In this document: positions 16,939 through 25,611 of the stretch, piece by piece
How the letters are laid out: every line of letters begins with the position of its first letter
Numbering within the stretch: the stretch's first letter is position 1
From: Rhodospirillaceae bacterium
GTDB lineage: Bacteria > Pseudomonadota > Alphaproteobacteria > UBA6615
Direction of reading: 5' to 3'
DNA length: 64,000 nt
NCBI GenBank assembly: GCA_018667335.1
Contig: JABIVD010000060.1
Location: 1 to 64,000, forward strand
Made by a program: the position numbers and the translations under genes
Notes under the pieces: generated by a model
What the model saw: the letters and a program-made list of their open reading frames with translations, nothing else
Told to the model about the DNA's origin: nothing
The model's database searches: none

Positions 16939-18140
16939 TCACTTGCCTCCAAATTCGCTGCAATGCGGTCGGCCAGGCGGTTGGCGACGTCCGCCTTGGA
17001 CATGCGCGGCCAGTCTTCATCCCCGTCTGCGCTGACCAGATGGATCGTGTTGTCTTCGCCACCAAAGGTGCCGGTCTCGGGCGACACGTCATTGGCGAGA
17101 ATCCAGTCGCAGCCCTTGCGATCGCGCTTGGTGCGGGCATGTTCGACCACCTGTTCGGTCTCCGCGGCAAAGCCGATGACCAGACGTGGCCGGGTATTTG
17201 TCGCTGCGGCGAGGGTCGCGAGGATGTCGGGGTTCTCTGCCATCTCCAGGCTCGGCGGCCCGGCGCCGTTCTTCTTGAGCTTTTCGTTCGCTTCCCGGGC
17301 GACCCGCCAGTCGGCGACGGCGGCGGCGCACACGGCCACGTCGGCGGGCAGGGCGGCCTCACAGGCGGCGAGCATGTCGCGTGCGCTCTCGACCCGGACA
17401 ACGGTCACACCGGGCGGGTCGGGCAGATTTGTCGGCCCGGAGACCAGTGTTGTGGTGGCGCCCCTGCTTGCCAGCGCCGCGGCGATCGCGTGGCCCTGGC
17501 GGCCGGAGGAGCGATTTGCGATGTAGCGGACGGGGTCGATCGGTTCATGGGTGGGGCCGCTGGTGACGAGCGCTCGCCGGCCCGAAAGCGGAGCGCTAGA
17601 CTGAAAAAAATCCGATACCGCGGCGGCGATGTCATCCGGTTCAGACAGGCGCCCGAGGCCATACTCACCACAAGCCATATCGCCTTCTTCGGGGCCGACC
17701 ACATGGACGCCGCGCTGCCGCAGGGTCTCGAGATTGGCCTGGGTGGCGGCATGTTCCCACATCCGGACATTCATCGCCGGCGCGACCATGACGTCCTTGT
17801 CGGTCGCAAGCAGCACGGTGGAGGCCAGATCGTCGGCCTGTCCGTGGGTCATCTTGGCGAGGATGTCGGCGGTCGCAGGGGCCACGACCAGCAGGTCCGC
17901 ATCTCGGGAGAGCTGGATATGCCCCATCTCCGCTTCGTCGGTCAGGGAGAAGAGCTCGGTATAGACCTTGTCCTCGCTCAGCGCCGCCAGAGACAGCGGT
18001 GTGACGAACTGTGACCCGCCGCGGGTCAGGACGCAGCGCACAGCGGCGCCGCGTTCGCGCAGGCGTCGGACGAGTTCGAGACTCTTATAGGCGGCAATGC
18101 CACCGCTGACGATCAGCAGGATCCGTTTGCCATGCAACAT
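16935..18140 (-). CDS. coaBC: Bifunctional phosphopantothenoylcysteine decarboxylase/phosphopantothenate-cysteine ligase
   Basis: This 401-residue two-domain coenzyme A enzyme has a flavodoxin-like CoaC domain (about residues 1-180; [38 protein letters not shown]) and a CoaB ligase domain (about 185-400; [22 protein letters not shown]). ATG 18140 has a GGAG ribosome-binding site 9 nt upstream, whereas the in-frame GTG at 18155 would overlap that site. A 6-bp inverted repeat (CCCTTG / CAAGGG, 18162-18182) lies just upstream. Confidence 0.95.
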   Translation of the reverse strand: MLHGKRILLIVSGGIAAYKSLELVRRLRERGAAVRCVLTRGGSQFVTPLSLAALSEDKVYTELFSLTDEAEMGHIQLSRDADLLVVAPATADILAKMTHGQADDLASTVLLATDKDVMVAPAMNVRMWEHAATQANLETLRQRGVHVVGPEEGDMACGEYGLGRLSEPDDIAAAVSDFFQSSAPLSGRRALVTSGPTHEPIDPVRYIANRSSGRQGHAIAAALASRGATTTLVSGPTNLPDPPGVTVVRVESARDMLAACEAALPADVAVCAAAVADWRVAREANEKLKKNGAGPPSLEMAENPDILATLAAATNTRPRLVIGFAAETEQVVEHARTKRDRKGCDWILANDVSPETGTFGGEDNTIHLVSADGDEDWPRMSKADVANRLADRIAANLEASE

Positions 18141-18256
18141 CGGGATAATCTCCACATACAGCCCTTGCTAAGGGGACAAGGGCACAAACTACGAGAAACA
18201 TATGTAGATAGATAGGGTTTTCCCCGTTCGCGGCAATGGCGGCGTTGGGGCGCTGG

Positions 18257-19849
18257 TCAGCCCAGGATTTCTGCGAGAATCAAGCCCGTGAGCACCGCCA
18301 GCGCCACCCAGACAGGCCATTGGGGCGCCCCGGTGCGTCCGAGGTCGAGCCGGACTTCGCCGTCGGCGATGCGTGTGGCCGCCTGCTCGATCGCCTCGAC
18401 GGCCTTGGGCAGCCGCGTGGCGGCATGGATAACGTCGGCGGTTATCTCGGCGAGCCGCGCCTCGGGGCCGCGATGCTCGCGCATCCATTCCTCGACCAGC
18501 GGCAGCGCCAGGTGCCACATATTCAGCTCCGGCGCGAGACGGCGGCCGACCCCTTCGGCGAGCAGCATGGTCTTCTGCAGCAGCAGGAGTTCCGGCTGGG
18601 CCTCCATGTCGAAACGCTCGGAGACCTGAAACAGCTGCGCCAGCAACCGGGCGATGGAGATCTCACTGGGGGGGCGATCGAAAATCGGCTCGCCGATCGC
18701 CCGGAGCGCCTGGTGAAACACCATGCGGTCTGTACCGGCAGGGACGTAATTCGCCTGGAAATGCACATCCGCGACGCGCTCGTAGTCGCCGGTGACAAAG
18801 CCGAGCAGCATGTCCGCCAGGAAATAACGCGTGCGCCGGTCGATCCGTCCCATGATCCCGAAATCGACGACGCACAAGGCTCCGTCGGCGCGCACAAATG
18901 CGTTTCCGGGGTGCATGTCGGCGTGGAAGAACCCATCTCGAAAGACCTGCAGGAAAAAGGATTCCGATGCCTTGCGCACGATTGCCTCAAGATCATGGCC
19001 CGCCGCGACAAGTTCATCGAGATCATGCACCGGGATTCCGGAAATCCACTCGGTGGTCAGGACGCGGCGCCCGGTCCGCTCCCAATCGATTGTCGGGACG
19101 ACATACATCGGGTCGTCTTCGAAGTTGCCATGCAGTTCCGATGCGGCCGCGCCTTCCATGCGCAGATCCATCTCCCAGCGCAGGCTTTCGGCGAAGGTCT
19201 CGACCGCAACCACCGGCCGCAGGCGCCGCAACCTCGGCTGGGTGGTCTCGGCGACGTCGGCGATCCAGCGGAACAGGTCCAGGTCGCGCTCCACAGCGCG
19301 TTCGATGCCCGGCCGCAGGACCTTGACCGCGACATCACGCGTTTCCGGCTCGGTGGGCGCATCGTTCGTCTCGTGCGCCCCGTTGGCCTCGTCCGGCGTC
19401 TTGGTCACTCGAATCCGGGCGAAATGAACCTGGGCGATTGACGCCGCCGCCACGGGCGTGTCGTCGAAATGCACGAACATATCCTCGATCGGGCGTTCGA
19501 GTTCGGCCTCGATGGCGGCGCGCGCCTCGGCGCTCGAGAATGGCGGGAGCCGGTCCTGCAGGCTCGACAGGTCGTTCGCGATGCTTTCGCCCACCAGGTC
19601 GGGGCGGGTGCTCAGCATCTGGCCGAACTTGATGAAACTGGGCCCGAGATCCTGGAGCGCGCGGGCGAGGCGCTCACCGGGGCGCAGATCGCGGGTCCCG
19701 GGGGCGGTGCGGAACCCGGACAGGACGCGTGCGGCGAAGACCAGGCCGCCGGTGGCCGGTAGCCAGTCAGCGGGGAACAGCGCGTCATGGCGCGCCAGCG
19801 TGCGCGCGATCCCGATCAGCCGGAAGATGTTTCGCAGGGCCCTCAGCAT
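18257..19849 (-). CDS. ubiB: Ubiquinone biosynthesis regulatory kinase-like protein UbiB
   Basis: This 530-residue ABC1/ADCK atypical kinase-like protein is required for ubiquinone synthesis. The family KxGQ motif is in SFIKFGQMLSTRPDL, the nucleotide site has AAASIAQVHFA, and the catalytic loop is FFHADMHPGN followed by VVDFGIMG. A C-terminal hydrophobic segment (WPVWVALAVLTGLILAEI) would anchor it in the inner membrane. It lies 17 nt after ubiE, the usual pairing. Confidence 0.94.
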   Translation of the reverse strand: MLRALRNIFRLIGIARTLARHDALFPADWLPATGGLVFAARVLSGFRTAPGTRDLRPGERLARALQDLGPSFIKFGQMLSTRPDLVGESIANDLSSLQDRLPPFSSAEARAAIEAELERPIEDMFVHFDDTPVAAASIAQVHFARIRVTKTPDEANGAHETNDAPTEPETRDVAVKVLRPGIERAVERDLDLFRWIADVAETTQPRLRRLRPVVAVETFAESLRWEMDLRMEGAAASELHGNFEDDPMYVVPTIDWERTGRRVLTTEWISGIPVHDLDELVAAGHDLEAIVRKASESFFLQVFRDGFFHADMHPGNAFVRADGALCVVDFGIMGRIDRRTRYFLADMLLGFVTGDYERVADVHFQANYVPAGTDRMVFHQALRAIGEPIFDRPPSEISIARLLAQLFQVSERFDMEAQPELLLLQKTMLLAEGVGRRLAPELNMWHLALPLVEEWMREHRGPEARLAEITADVIHAATRLPKAVEAIEQAATRIADGEVRLDLGRTGAPQWPVWVALAVLTGLILAEILG

Positions 19850-19866
19850 GGCGGTATCATCGCGGC

Positions 19867-20643
19867 TCAGATCCGGCGCGCGGTGTGGATGGCGGCAATG
19901 CCGCCCGACAGGTTGCGGACCCGCACGGATTCAAGCCCTGCCGCGCCGATCATGTCGCGATAGGTGTTCTGGTCCGGGAACTGCCGGATGCTTTCGGCCA
20001 GATATCGGTATGCGGCTTCGTCGCGGGCGACCCGCTTTCCGAGCCACGGCAAGACAGAAAACGAGTAGCGATCGTAGATCTCGTCGAGCACGGGCAGCAC
20101 GACCTGGCTGAATTCGAGGCAGAGGAATTGGCCGCCGGGGCGCAGGACGCGGCGCGCCTCGGCCAGGGCGGCGGGGATGTCTGTCACGTTGCGCATGCCG
20201 AAGGCGATCGTATAGGCGTCGTAGCTCGAATCCGGCGCCGGAAGCGCCTCGGCATCCCCACAGACCCAGCGAACACCGTCATCGCGCTCGAGAATCCCGC
20301 GGTCGATCGCACGGTCCCGGCCGACCGTGAGCATGTCGGCATTGATGTCGCAGATCGTGATCCGCGTGCCGGGTCGCGCCTTCTCGCGGATGCGAAACGC
20401 GATATCGCCGGTGCCGCCCGCCACATCAAGGACCTGTAAATTCGGACGCTGGGCGACCATGCCGACGAAAACCGACTTCCAGAATCGGTGAACCCCCAGG
20501 CTCATCAGGTCGTTCATCAGGTCGTAGCTGCCGGCGACGGAAGAGAAGACATCGCGCACACGCGCGGTCTTCTCCGAGACGGGGACGTCCTCGAAGCCAA
20601 AGTGCGTGGTGTCGTGCGACGATTTCTGGCCAGGTTCGCGCAT
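19867..20643 (-). CDS. ubiE: Demethylmenaquinone/2-methoxy-benzoquinol C-methyltransferase UbiE
   Basis: This 258-residue class I SAM methyltransferase has the SAM motif VLDVAGGTGDIAFRI and the UbiE signatures YDLMNDLMSLGVHRFWK and FGMRNVTDIPAALAEARRVLRPGG. It methylates the quinone ring in ubiquinone (and menaquinone) synthesis. ATG 20643 (MREPGQKSS) is the family-like start; the frame stays open upstream into mutM on the opposite strand, which is not coding for this protein. Confidence 0.95.
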   Translation of the reverse strand: MREPGQKSSHDTTHFGFEDVPVSEKTARVRDVFSSVAGSYDLMNDLMSLGVHRFWKSVFVGMVAQRPNLQVLDVAGGTGDIAFRIREKARPGTRITICDINADMLTVGRDRAIDRGILERDDGVRWVCGDAEALPAPDSSYDAYTIAFGMRNVTDIPAALAEARRVLRPGGQFLCLEFSQVVLPVLDEIYDRYSFSVLPWLGKRVARDEAAYRYLAESIRQFPDQNTYRDMIGAAGLESVRVRNLSGGIAAIHTARRI

Positions 20644-20752
20644 AGCCGGGGGAACATATAGGTCGAGGGCGTCGGGCGGCAAAAGAAAAGCCGCCCACTC
20701 ACTTTGTGCATGATAAGACAGGCGCGTCTGAGATCCGCCGCCGGATGCCGAT

Positions 20753-21643
20753 ATGCCCGAATTGCCCGAAGTCGAGACCGTCGTTCGTGGCCTGCGCCCC
20801 GCGCTGGAAGGCAAGCGCCTCACCCGGGTTGAACTGCGCCGCCCCGACCTGCGATTTCCGTTTCCAGAAGGATTTGCCGAGCGCCTGCGTGGGCGCACCG
20901 TGACCGAGGTCGTGCGGCGCGCGAAATATATACTCATCCGCCTCGACAGCGGCGAGACATGGCTTGCCCATCTGGGCATGTCGGGGCGCTTTACGGTGAC
21001 ACCCGGCCGGTCGGAGGGCGCCACGGCAAGCGCCGGTCAGGCCGGGCACAATTCCGGCTGGGCGCTGGCGGAGAAGCACGATCATGTCCTCGTCGAAGCC
21101 GAGGATGGCGGGCGGATCATCTACAACGATACGCGCCGGTTCGGGTTCATGGACCTGATCGCGCCGGGTGGTGAGGCGGACAGCCCGCATCTGCGAGCGC
21201 TCGGTCCGGAGCCCCTGTCGGCGGATTTCACGCCCGAATATCTGGCGGGCGCGCTGCGCGGCAAGCGCACACCGATCAAGGCGGCGCTGCTCGATCAGCG
21301 GGTCGTCGCCGGAATCGGCAATATCTATGCCTGCGAGGCCCTGTGGCGGGCCGGTATCAGTCCCCGACGCAGCGCCCATACAATTGCGGGCGGCCGCGCG
21401 GAACGGCTCGTTGGTGCGGTTTGCGACGTTCTGACAGAGGCGATCGAAGCCGGCGGATCTTCGCTGCGGGACTATGTCCAGACAGACGGAGAACTCGGCT
21501 ATTTCCAGCATCGCTGGGCCGTCTATGACCAGGCGGGCGAGACCTGTGCCAAATGCGTCGAGGCCGGCATCGAGGATTGCCGGATCAGCCGGATTGTCCA
21601 GTCCGGCCGGTCCACTTTCTATTGCTCTCGGCAGCAACGGTGA
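20753..21643 (+). CDS. mutM: Formamidopyrimidine-DNA glycosylase (atypical zinc finger)
   Basis: This 296-residue Fpg/MutM excises 8-oxoguanine. The catalytic N-terminal Pro2-Glu3 (MPELPEVETV) and the central Lys and Arg residues of the family are present, together with the helix-two-turn-helix DQRVVAGIGNIYACEALW. The C-terminal zinc finger is unusual: Cys265 and Cys268 form a normal CxxC, but the usual YCPxCQR end is YCSRQQR, so the fourth ligand is Gln294, while an extra Cys276 lies in the loop. Zinc could be held by 265/268/276/291. The gene is divergent from ubiE. Confidence 0.93.
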   Translation: MPELPEVETVVRGLRPALEGKRLTRVELRRPDLRFPFPEGFAERLRGRTVTEVVRRAKYILIRLDSGETWLAHLGMSGRFTVTPGRSEGATASAGQAGHNSGWALAEKHDHVLVEAEDGGRIIYNDTRRFGFMDLIAPGGEADSPHLRALGPEPLSADFTPEYLAGALRGKRTPIKAALLDQRVVAGIGNIYACEALWRAGISPRRSAHTIAGGRAERLVGAVCDVLTEAIEAGGSSLRDYVQTDGELGYFQHRWAVYDQAGETCAKCVEAGIEDCRISRIVQSGRSTFYCSRQQR

Positions 21644-21658
21644 GCTAAGAGCGGCGTT

Positions 21659-22054
21659 ATGTTGCTTTGCACAAAAATGCTCCCGCGGGTTGCGGTGATG
21701 CTGTTGGCGCTGTTGTTGGCCGCGCCTGCGGTCCCGGCGGCCCCGGCGGCGGCGCAGGGGCCGGCCTATCTCGCGGATGTCGATGATCTGCCGCTGGCGC
21801 CGGGCCTGGTCGAGGATACGGATGCACGGGTTGCGTTTGACAAACCTGAGGGCCGGATCGTCCAGGCCATGGCGAGCGGGCGTGCAGACCCGGCCGGCGT
21901 GCGTGTCTTCTATGCCGAGACCCTGCCGGGTCTGGGTTGGCGGCGTGCCGCCGAAGGCACCTGGACGCGCGGCACCGAGACACTACGCATGATTGTGGAC
22001 ACCAGGGACGGCAGGGTTGTCGTCCGTTTCGCCATCGCACCCAGCGCGCCATAA
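21659..22054 (+). CDS. Small predicted periplasmic protein of unknown function
   Basis: This 131-residue protein begins with a long hydrophobic signal peptide (VAVMLLALLLAAPAVPA) ending in AAAQG, cleavage predicted near residue 34. The mature part of about 98 residues has no cysteine and no motif I recognise; it includes a GLGWRRAAEGTWTRGTETL segment. It sits 15 nt after mutM and 78 nt before echA on the same strand, so it may be cotranscribed. Function unknown. Confidence 0.6.
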   Translation: MLLCTKMLPRVAVMLLALLLAAPAVPAAPAAAQGPAYLADVDDLPLAPGLVEDTDARVAFDKPEGRIVQAMASGRADPAGVRVFYAETLPGLGWRRAAEGTWTRGTETLRMIVDTRDGRVVVRFAIAPSAP

Positions 22055-22132
22055 GCGCGCATCATAAGAGTGCGCCGGGCGGAAAACGCCGAATTCGAAC
22101 TCAAATCAAACGTCAGATCGAGGAGGCCCATC

Positions 22133-22909
22133 ATGGCCTATGAAAATATTGAAGTAGAAACCCAAGGCCATGTCGGCGTCGTCCGGCTGAACCGGCCCAA
22201 GGCTCTGAATGCCCTGTGCGATGCGCTGGTCGCGGAACTGGGGCAGGCGCTCGATGCGTTCGAGGCGGACGAGAACATCGGCAGCATCGTGCTCACGGGG
22301 TCTGAGAAGGCCTTTGCCGCAGGCGCCGACATCAAGGAGATGGCGGAAAAATCCTATATGGATGCCTATCTCGCAGACTTCATCACGGTTGGCTGGGAGC
22401 GGGTGACCACCTGCCGCAAGCCGGTCGTTGCGGCGGTAGCCGGTTATGCTCTGGGCGGCGGCTGCGAACTGGCGATGATGTGTGATTTCATCATCGCGGC
22501 GGACAACGCGAAATTCGGTCAGCCCGAGATCACCATTGGCACCATACCCGGCGCCGGCGGTACCCAGCGCCTGACGCGCTTTGTGGGTAAATCAAAGGCG
22601 ATGGAAATGGTTCTGACCGGCCGCATGATGGATGCCGAGGAGGCCGAGCGTGCGGGGCTTGTCAGCCGGGTGGTGCCGCTGGAATCGCTGATGGATGAGG
22701 CGATGCAGGCCGCGAACACGATCAGTGGCCTGTCGCGGCCGGTCGTGATGATGGCCAAAGAGGCGGTCAACCGGGCCTATGAGAGCACTTTGTCCGAAGG
22801 TGTGCGTTTCGAGCGGCGCCTGTTCCACTCGACCTTTGCGACCGAGGATCAGAAGGAAGGCATGGCGGCGTTTGCCGAAAAGCGCCAACCCAACTTCAAA
22901 AATAAGTAG
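22133..22909 (+). CDS. Enoyl-CoA hydratase
   Basis: This 258-residue crotonase-fold enzyme has the oxyanion-hole motifs [11 protein letters not shown] and [14 protein letters not shown], and both catalytic glutamates are placed as in mitochondrial enoyl-CoA hydratase (GGGCELA and [13 protein letters not shown]). It hydrates trans-2-enoyl-CoA in beta-oxidation. An AGGAGG ribosome-binding site precedes ATG 22133; an in-frame extension to 22070 has none. The mutM-ech-rpsT-dnaA order is conserved in alphaproteobacteria. Confidence 0.92.
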   Translation: MAYENIEVETQGHVGVVRLNRPKALNALCDALVAELGQALDAFEADENIGSIVLTGSEKAFAAGADIKEMAEKSYMDAYLADFITVGWERVTTCRKPVVAAVAGYALGGGCELAMMCDFIIAADNAKFGQPEITIGTIPGAGGTQRLTRFVGKSKAMEMVLTGRMMDAEEAERAGLVSRVVPLESLMDEAMQAANTISGLSRPVVMMAKEAVNRAYESTLSEGVRFERRLFHSTFATEDQKEGMAAFAEKRQPNFKNK

Positions 22910-22922
22910 GAGCCGGGGAGTG

Positions 22923-22941
22923 GGCCGCGTCTGGCGCGGCC
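22923..22941 (+). terminator. Possible weak terminator after enoyl-CoA hydratase
   Basis: A 7-bp GC stem (GGCCGCG / CGCGGCC) with a 5-nt loop lies 14 nt after the stop. The following bases are AAATTCCTT rather than a T-tract, so termination would be inefficient. Confidence 0.35.
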
Positions 22942-22972
22942 AAATTCCTTCATATTTCAGTCCGTTGCGACC

Positions 22973-23001
22973 TTGACGGGCCCCCGGGCCGGGTCTATAC
23001 A
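22973..23001 (+). promoter_or_regulatory. sigma70-type promoter for rpsT
   Basis: A TTGACG -35 and a TATACA -10 are separated by exactly 17 nt, with a very GC-rich spacer. A leader of about 30 nt precedes the rpsT start. Confidence 0.75.
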
Positions 23002-23037
23002 CCGCGCCCGAACACTCAATCGATTTCGAGAAGCAAT

Positions 23038-23301
23038 ATGGCCAATCATCATTCGGCAAAAGTGCGCATTCGGCGCAACGACCGTCGCACCCTGATCAAC
23101 GGAAACCGGATCGGGCGCATCCGTACCCATGTGAAGCAGGTCGAGGCGGCGATCGCCGCAGGCGACAAGCCGGGGGCCGTGGCCGCGTTGCGCGCTGCGC
23201 AGCCGGAAATGCAACGCGGGGCGCAAAAAGGTGTGATGCACGCCAACACGGTATCGCGAAAGCTGTCGCGCTTGTCGGCACGCATAAAGGCCTTGGCGTA
23301 A
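23038..23301 (+). CDS. rpsT: 30S ribosomal protein S20
   Basis: This 87-residue, lysine/arginine-rich ribosomal protein binds 16S rRNA in the small subunit. It starts [17 protein letters not shown] and contains the typical [19 protein letters not shown] near the end. It has its own promoter and a strong terminator. Confidence 0.97.
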   Translation: MANHHSAKVRIRRNDRRTLINGNRIGRIRTHVKQVEAAIAAGDKPGAVAALRAAQPEMQRGAQKGVMHANTVSRKLSRLSARIKALA

Positions 23302-23328
23302 CCAACCAGCCTGTCAGCATTTTTACCG

Positions 23329-23355
23329 ACCGCGCCCTTGTGGCGCGGTTTTTAT
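23329..23355 (+). terminator. Intrinsic terminator after rpsT
   Basis: An 8-bp stem (ACCGCGCC / GGCGCGGT) with a CTTGT loop is followed by TTTTTATTT. Confidence 0.9.
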
Positions 23356-23489
23356 TTGCGCGTATGGTGACTGTCCGATGCGCGAAATTTTCGTGTTTTT
23401 TTATCGATTCGACCTTTTGACCAGTTGCTAGTCCTGACCTCTCACGCTATGTTCTGCCTTGCCTTGCGGGACCGAGGATGCAGTAAAAA

Positions 23490-23560
23490 TAAATACTCGG
23501 TCAGTGGATTATCGGATAAATACAGAAGAGGATTTCGAGAGACTAGGTTGGAGTAAATAC
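23490..23560 (+). repeat. Three TAAATAC direct repeats
   Basis: Identical heptamers occur at 23490, 23517 and 23554 (spacing 27 and 37 nt) within the AT-rich stretch. The copies share little flanking sequence. Chance is possible in AT-rich DNA, but this stretch is only about 250 nt long. Confidence 0.4.
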
Positions 23561-23572
23561 AACTAAGTCTCT
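23538..23572. repeat. Imperfect inverted repeat upstream of dnaA
   Basis: Thirteen-base arms, AGAGACTAGGTTG and CAACTAAGTCTCT, pair with two mismatches around a 9-nt loop. A second imperfect hairpin, AAAGCCGGTT with AACTGGTCTTT around an AT-rich loop, follows at about 23602-23645 and ends in TTTT. Confidence 0.45.
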
Positions 23573-23815
23573 GGAGGGGAAGCTGCGTCTGGGAGCAGTA
23601 AAAAGCCGGTTCTAATAAATAAATATAAGTAAAACTGGTCTTTTGTGTGCGGGTGGACGCATTTGTCTTCACCGCGAATTCTTTCTCGATCCTACTCGTC
23701 ATTCTGGCGCTTCTATCCGGTTCGTTCGCTGTTCTCGTGTGGCGCGGGGGTGGACGGGTGCGTGTTCTTGGGGTGTTTCGCCCATGACAATGACTGGTCC
23801 GTCACGTTGCTGCGG

Positions 23816-23835
23816 ACGGTGTGTGTCGACACCGT
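23816..23835. repeat. Inverted repeat about 90 nt upstream of dnaA
   Basis: Arms ACGGTGT and ACACCGT surround GTGTCG; the centre also contains the perfect palindrome GTGTCGACAC. It is a possible operator or leader hairpin of dnaA. Confidence 0.4.
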
Positions 23836-23927
23836 CGCGGGGCAATGATTTGAGTGCCGAGTGACCTGTCCTGGCGGAGGGTGCGCGGCGATTTTTGGGT
23901 GGTCGAGTTCACGGAGATTATCGCCAG

Positions 23928-25364
23928 ATGAGTGAGCAGTGGGGGCAGAACGACGGAACTCTGACTGAGCAGTGGACCCGGGTGCGCGCAAAGCTTCGCA
24001 CCGATGTCGGGGAGGCTGCGTTCAACAGCTGGCTGAAGCCGTTGATACTCGGAGATTTCAATGCCGGTCGCCTGCGGGTGGCGGTGCCGACGCGCTTTAT
24101 GCGGGATTGGATTGATCAGAATTACGGCACGCGCCTGACCGAGTTGTGGGCGGCCGAAAACGATACAGTCCAGTCGGTCGAGATCATCGTCGAGCCGTCT
24201 CAGACCATCATTCAGGCAGGTGCCCCGCCGCGCCAGCCGCTGGCGCAACGCATCGAATCCGAGGCGGCGCCGCGGGATTCCGAAGTTGCAGCCGGTGCCG
24301 GGGTGACCGCAGGAAGTCCTCCCGAGAACGGGTTTGGCGACATTCGCGCGGCTCTGGACGAGCGCTTCAAGTTTGGGAACTTCGTGGTCGGACGCTCCAA
24401 CGAGCTGGCCCATGCCGCCGCGCGTCGGGTCGGTGAGGCCAAGTCGGTCCCGTTCAACCCGCTCTTCCTGTATGGCGGCGTCGGCCTCGGCAAGACCCAT
24501 TTGATGCATGCGATCGCCTGGCACCTCACGGAGCGCGAACCGCAGCGGCGTGTGCTCTACATGTCCGCCGAAAAATTCATGTATCAGTTCATCCGGGCGC
24601 TGCGTTACCGCACGATCATGGACTTCAAGGAACAGTTTCGCTCCGTCGACGTGCTGATGATCGATGATATCCAGTTCATCGCGGGCAAGGATTCGACCCA
24701 GGAAGAATTCTTCCACACTTTCAATGCATTGGTGGACCAGAACCGCCAGATCATCGTGTCGGCCGACAAGTCGCCTTCCGATCTCGATGGCATGGAAGAG
24801 CGGCTCAAGTCCCGCCTTGGTTGCGGGCTTGTTGCCGACATCCATCCGACGGATTATGAGCTCCGCCTCGGCATTCTGCAGGCCAAGGCCGAGCATATCG
24901 GGGCCGAGATTCCCGACAAGGTGCTTGAGTTCCTCGCCCACAAAATCACGTCGAACGTGCGGGAGCTTGAGGGCGCCCTGAATCGCATCGTTGCGCACAC
25001 CACGCTCGTTGGCCGGCCTGTGACGCTCGAGACGACCCAGGATGTCCTGCATGACCTGCTGCGTGCCAATGACCGGCGCGTGACGATCGAGGAAATCCAG
25101 AAGCGCGTGGCCGAGCATTTCAACATCCGCCTGGCGGACATGCACTCGGCACGTCGCGCGCGCGCAGTTGCGCGGCCACGACAGGTTGCGATGTATCTGG
25201 CCAAGCAGCTGACGTCGCGTTCGCTGCCGGAGATTGGTCGCAAGTTCGGTGGGCGTGATCACACCACGGTCATGCACGCGGTTCGCAAGGTCGAGGAGTT
25301 GCGCGCAGGCGACGCCGGATTCAACGAAGACGTTGAGTTGCTGCGCCGGATGCTCGAAATCTGA
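23928..25364 (+). CDS. dnaA: Chromosomal replication initiator protein DnaA
   Basis: This 478-residue protein has all four DnaA domains: domain I (residues 1-90), a variable linker (90-135), the AAA+ domain with Walker A GGVGLGKT (183-190) and Walker B LMIDDIQF (243-250), and the DNA-binding domain with the signature GRDHTTVMHAVRKVEEL near the C-terminus. ATG 23928 (MSEQWGQ) is chosen with ACGGAG upstream; an in-frame GTG at 23895 would add an unconserved 11 residues. It heads dnaA-dnaN-recF-gyrB. Confidence 0.97.
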   Translation: MSEQWGQNDGTLTEQWTRVRAKLRTDVGEAAFNSWLKPLILGDFNAGRLRVAVPTRFMRDWIDQNYGTRLTELWAAENDTVQSVEIIVEPSQTIIQAGAPPRQPLAQRIESEAAPRDSEVAAGAGVTAGSPPENGFGDIRAALDERFKFGNFVVGRSNELAHAAARRVGEAKSVPFNPLFLYGGVGLGKTHLMHAIAWHLTEREPQRRVLYMSAEKFMYQFIRALRYRTIMDFKEQFRSVDVLMIDDIQFIAGKDSTQEEFFHTFNALVDQNRQIIVSADKSPSDLDGMEERLKSRLGCGLVADIHPTDYELRLGILQAKAEHIGAEIPDKVLEFLAHKITSNVRELEGALNRIVAHTTLVGRPVTLETTQDVLHDLLRANDRRVTIEEIQKRVAEHFNIRLADMHSARRARAVARPRQVAMYLAKQLTSRSLPEIGRKFGGRDHTTVMHAVRKVEELRAGDAGFNEDVELLRRMLEI

Positions 25365-25449
25365 GCGCCGCATTCCCGGAAGTTCTGCAAGCTACTGAAA
25401 TAGAAGTAAATTTTCGCCTGTACGCGTAAGCGTTTTGGGGGCGATTTGG

Positions 25450-25478
25450 CTGTCGAATCAGGCCGTATTTGCTATACT
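25450..25478 (+). promoter_or_regulatory. Possible promoter for dnaN
   Basis: A good TATACT -10 is preceded at 17 nt by a weak CTGTCG -35. The dnaA-dnaN gap is 247 nt, enough for a separate promoter; it also holds a CCCGGA/TCCGGG hairpin at 25507-25520 and no reading frame of note. Confidence 0.4.
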
Positions 25479-25611
25479 CCCTACACTTCAGAATTTGCCC
25501 AGATATCCCGGATTTCCGGGCGCTCGCGACAAGTGAGTCAAACCGCGTCGCATCCTGCGTTACACCCCATTCCGGGGAGCCGCATCCGGGGCCAAAAAGG
25601 ACCGACAAAGA

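Larger units (their letters stand above)
23302..23927. other. Non-coding gap upstream of dnaA with an AT-rich core
   Basis: These 626 nt separate rpsT from dnaA. After the rpsT terminator, about 23380-23645 is far richer in A/T than anything else in the window. It holds three TAAATAC heptamers (23490-23496, 23517-23523, 23554-23560) and two hairpin-forming repeats. No convincing DnaA box (TTATCCACA or one mismatch) was found; the best is AGTGGATTA at 23503 with two mismatches. Short open frames here lack ribosome-binding sites and similarity. It may be the dnaA promoter/leader region, an origin-like region, or a small RNA locus; the sequence alone does not decide. Confidence 0.5.

Noticed and set aside
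23302-23927. Definite chromosomal origin next to dnaA
   Set aside because: No DnaA-box cluster was found, and in several alphaproteobacteria the origin lies elsewhere; only an AT-rich candidate region is reported.
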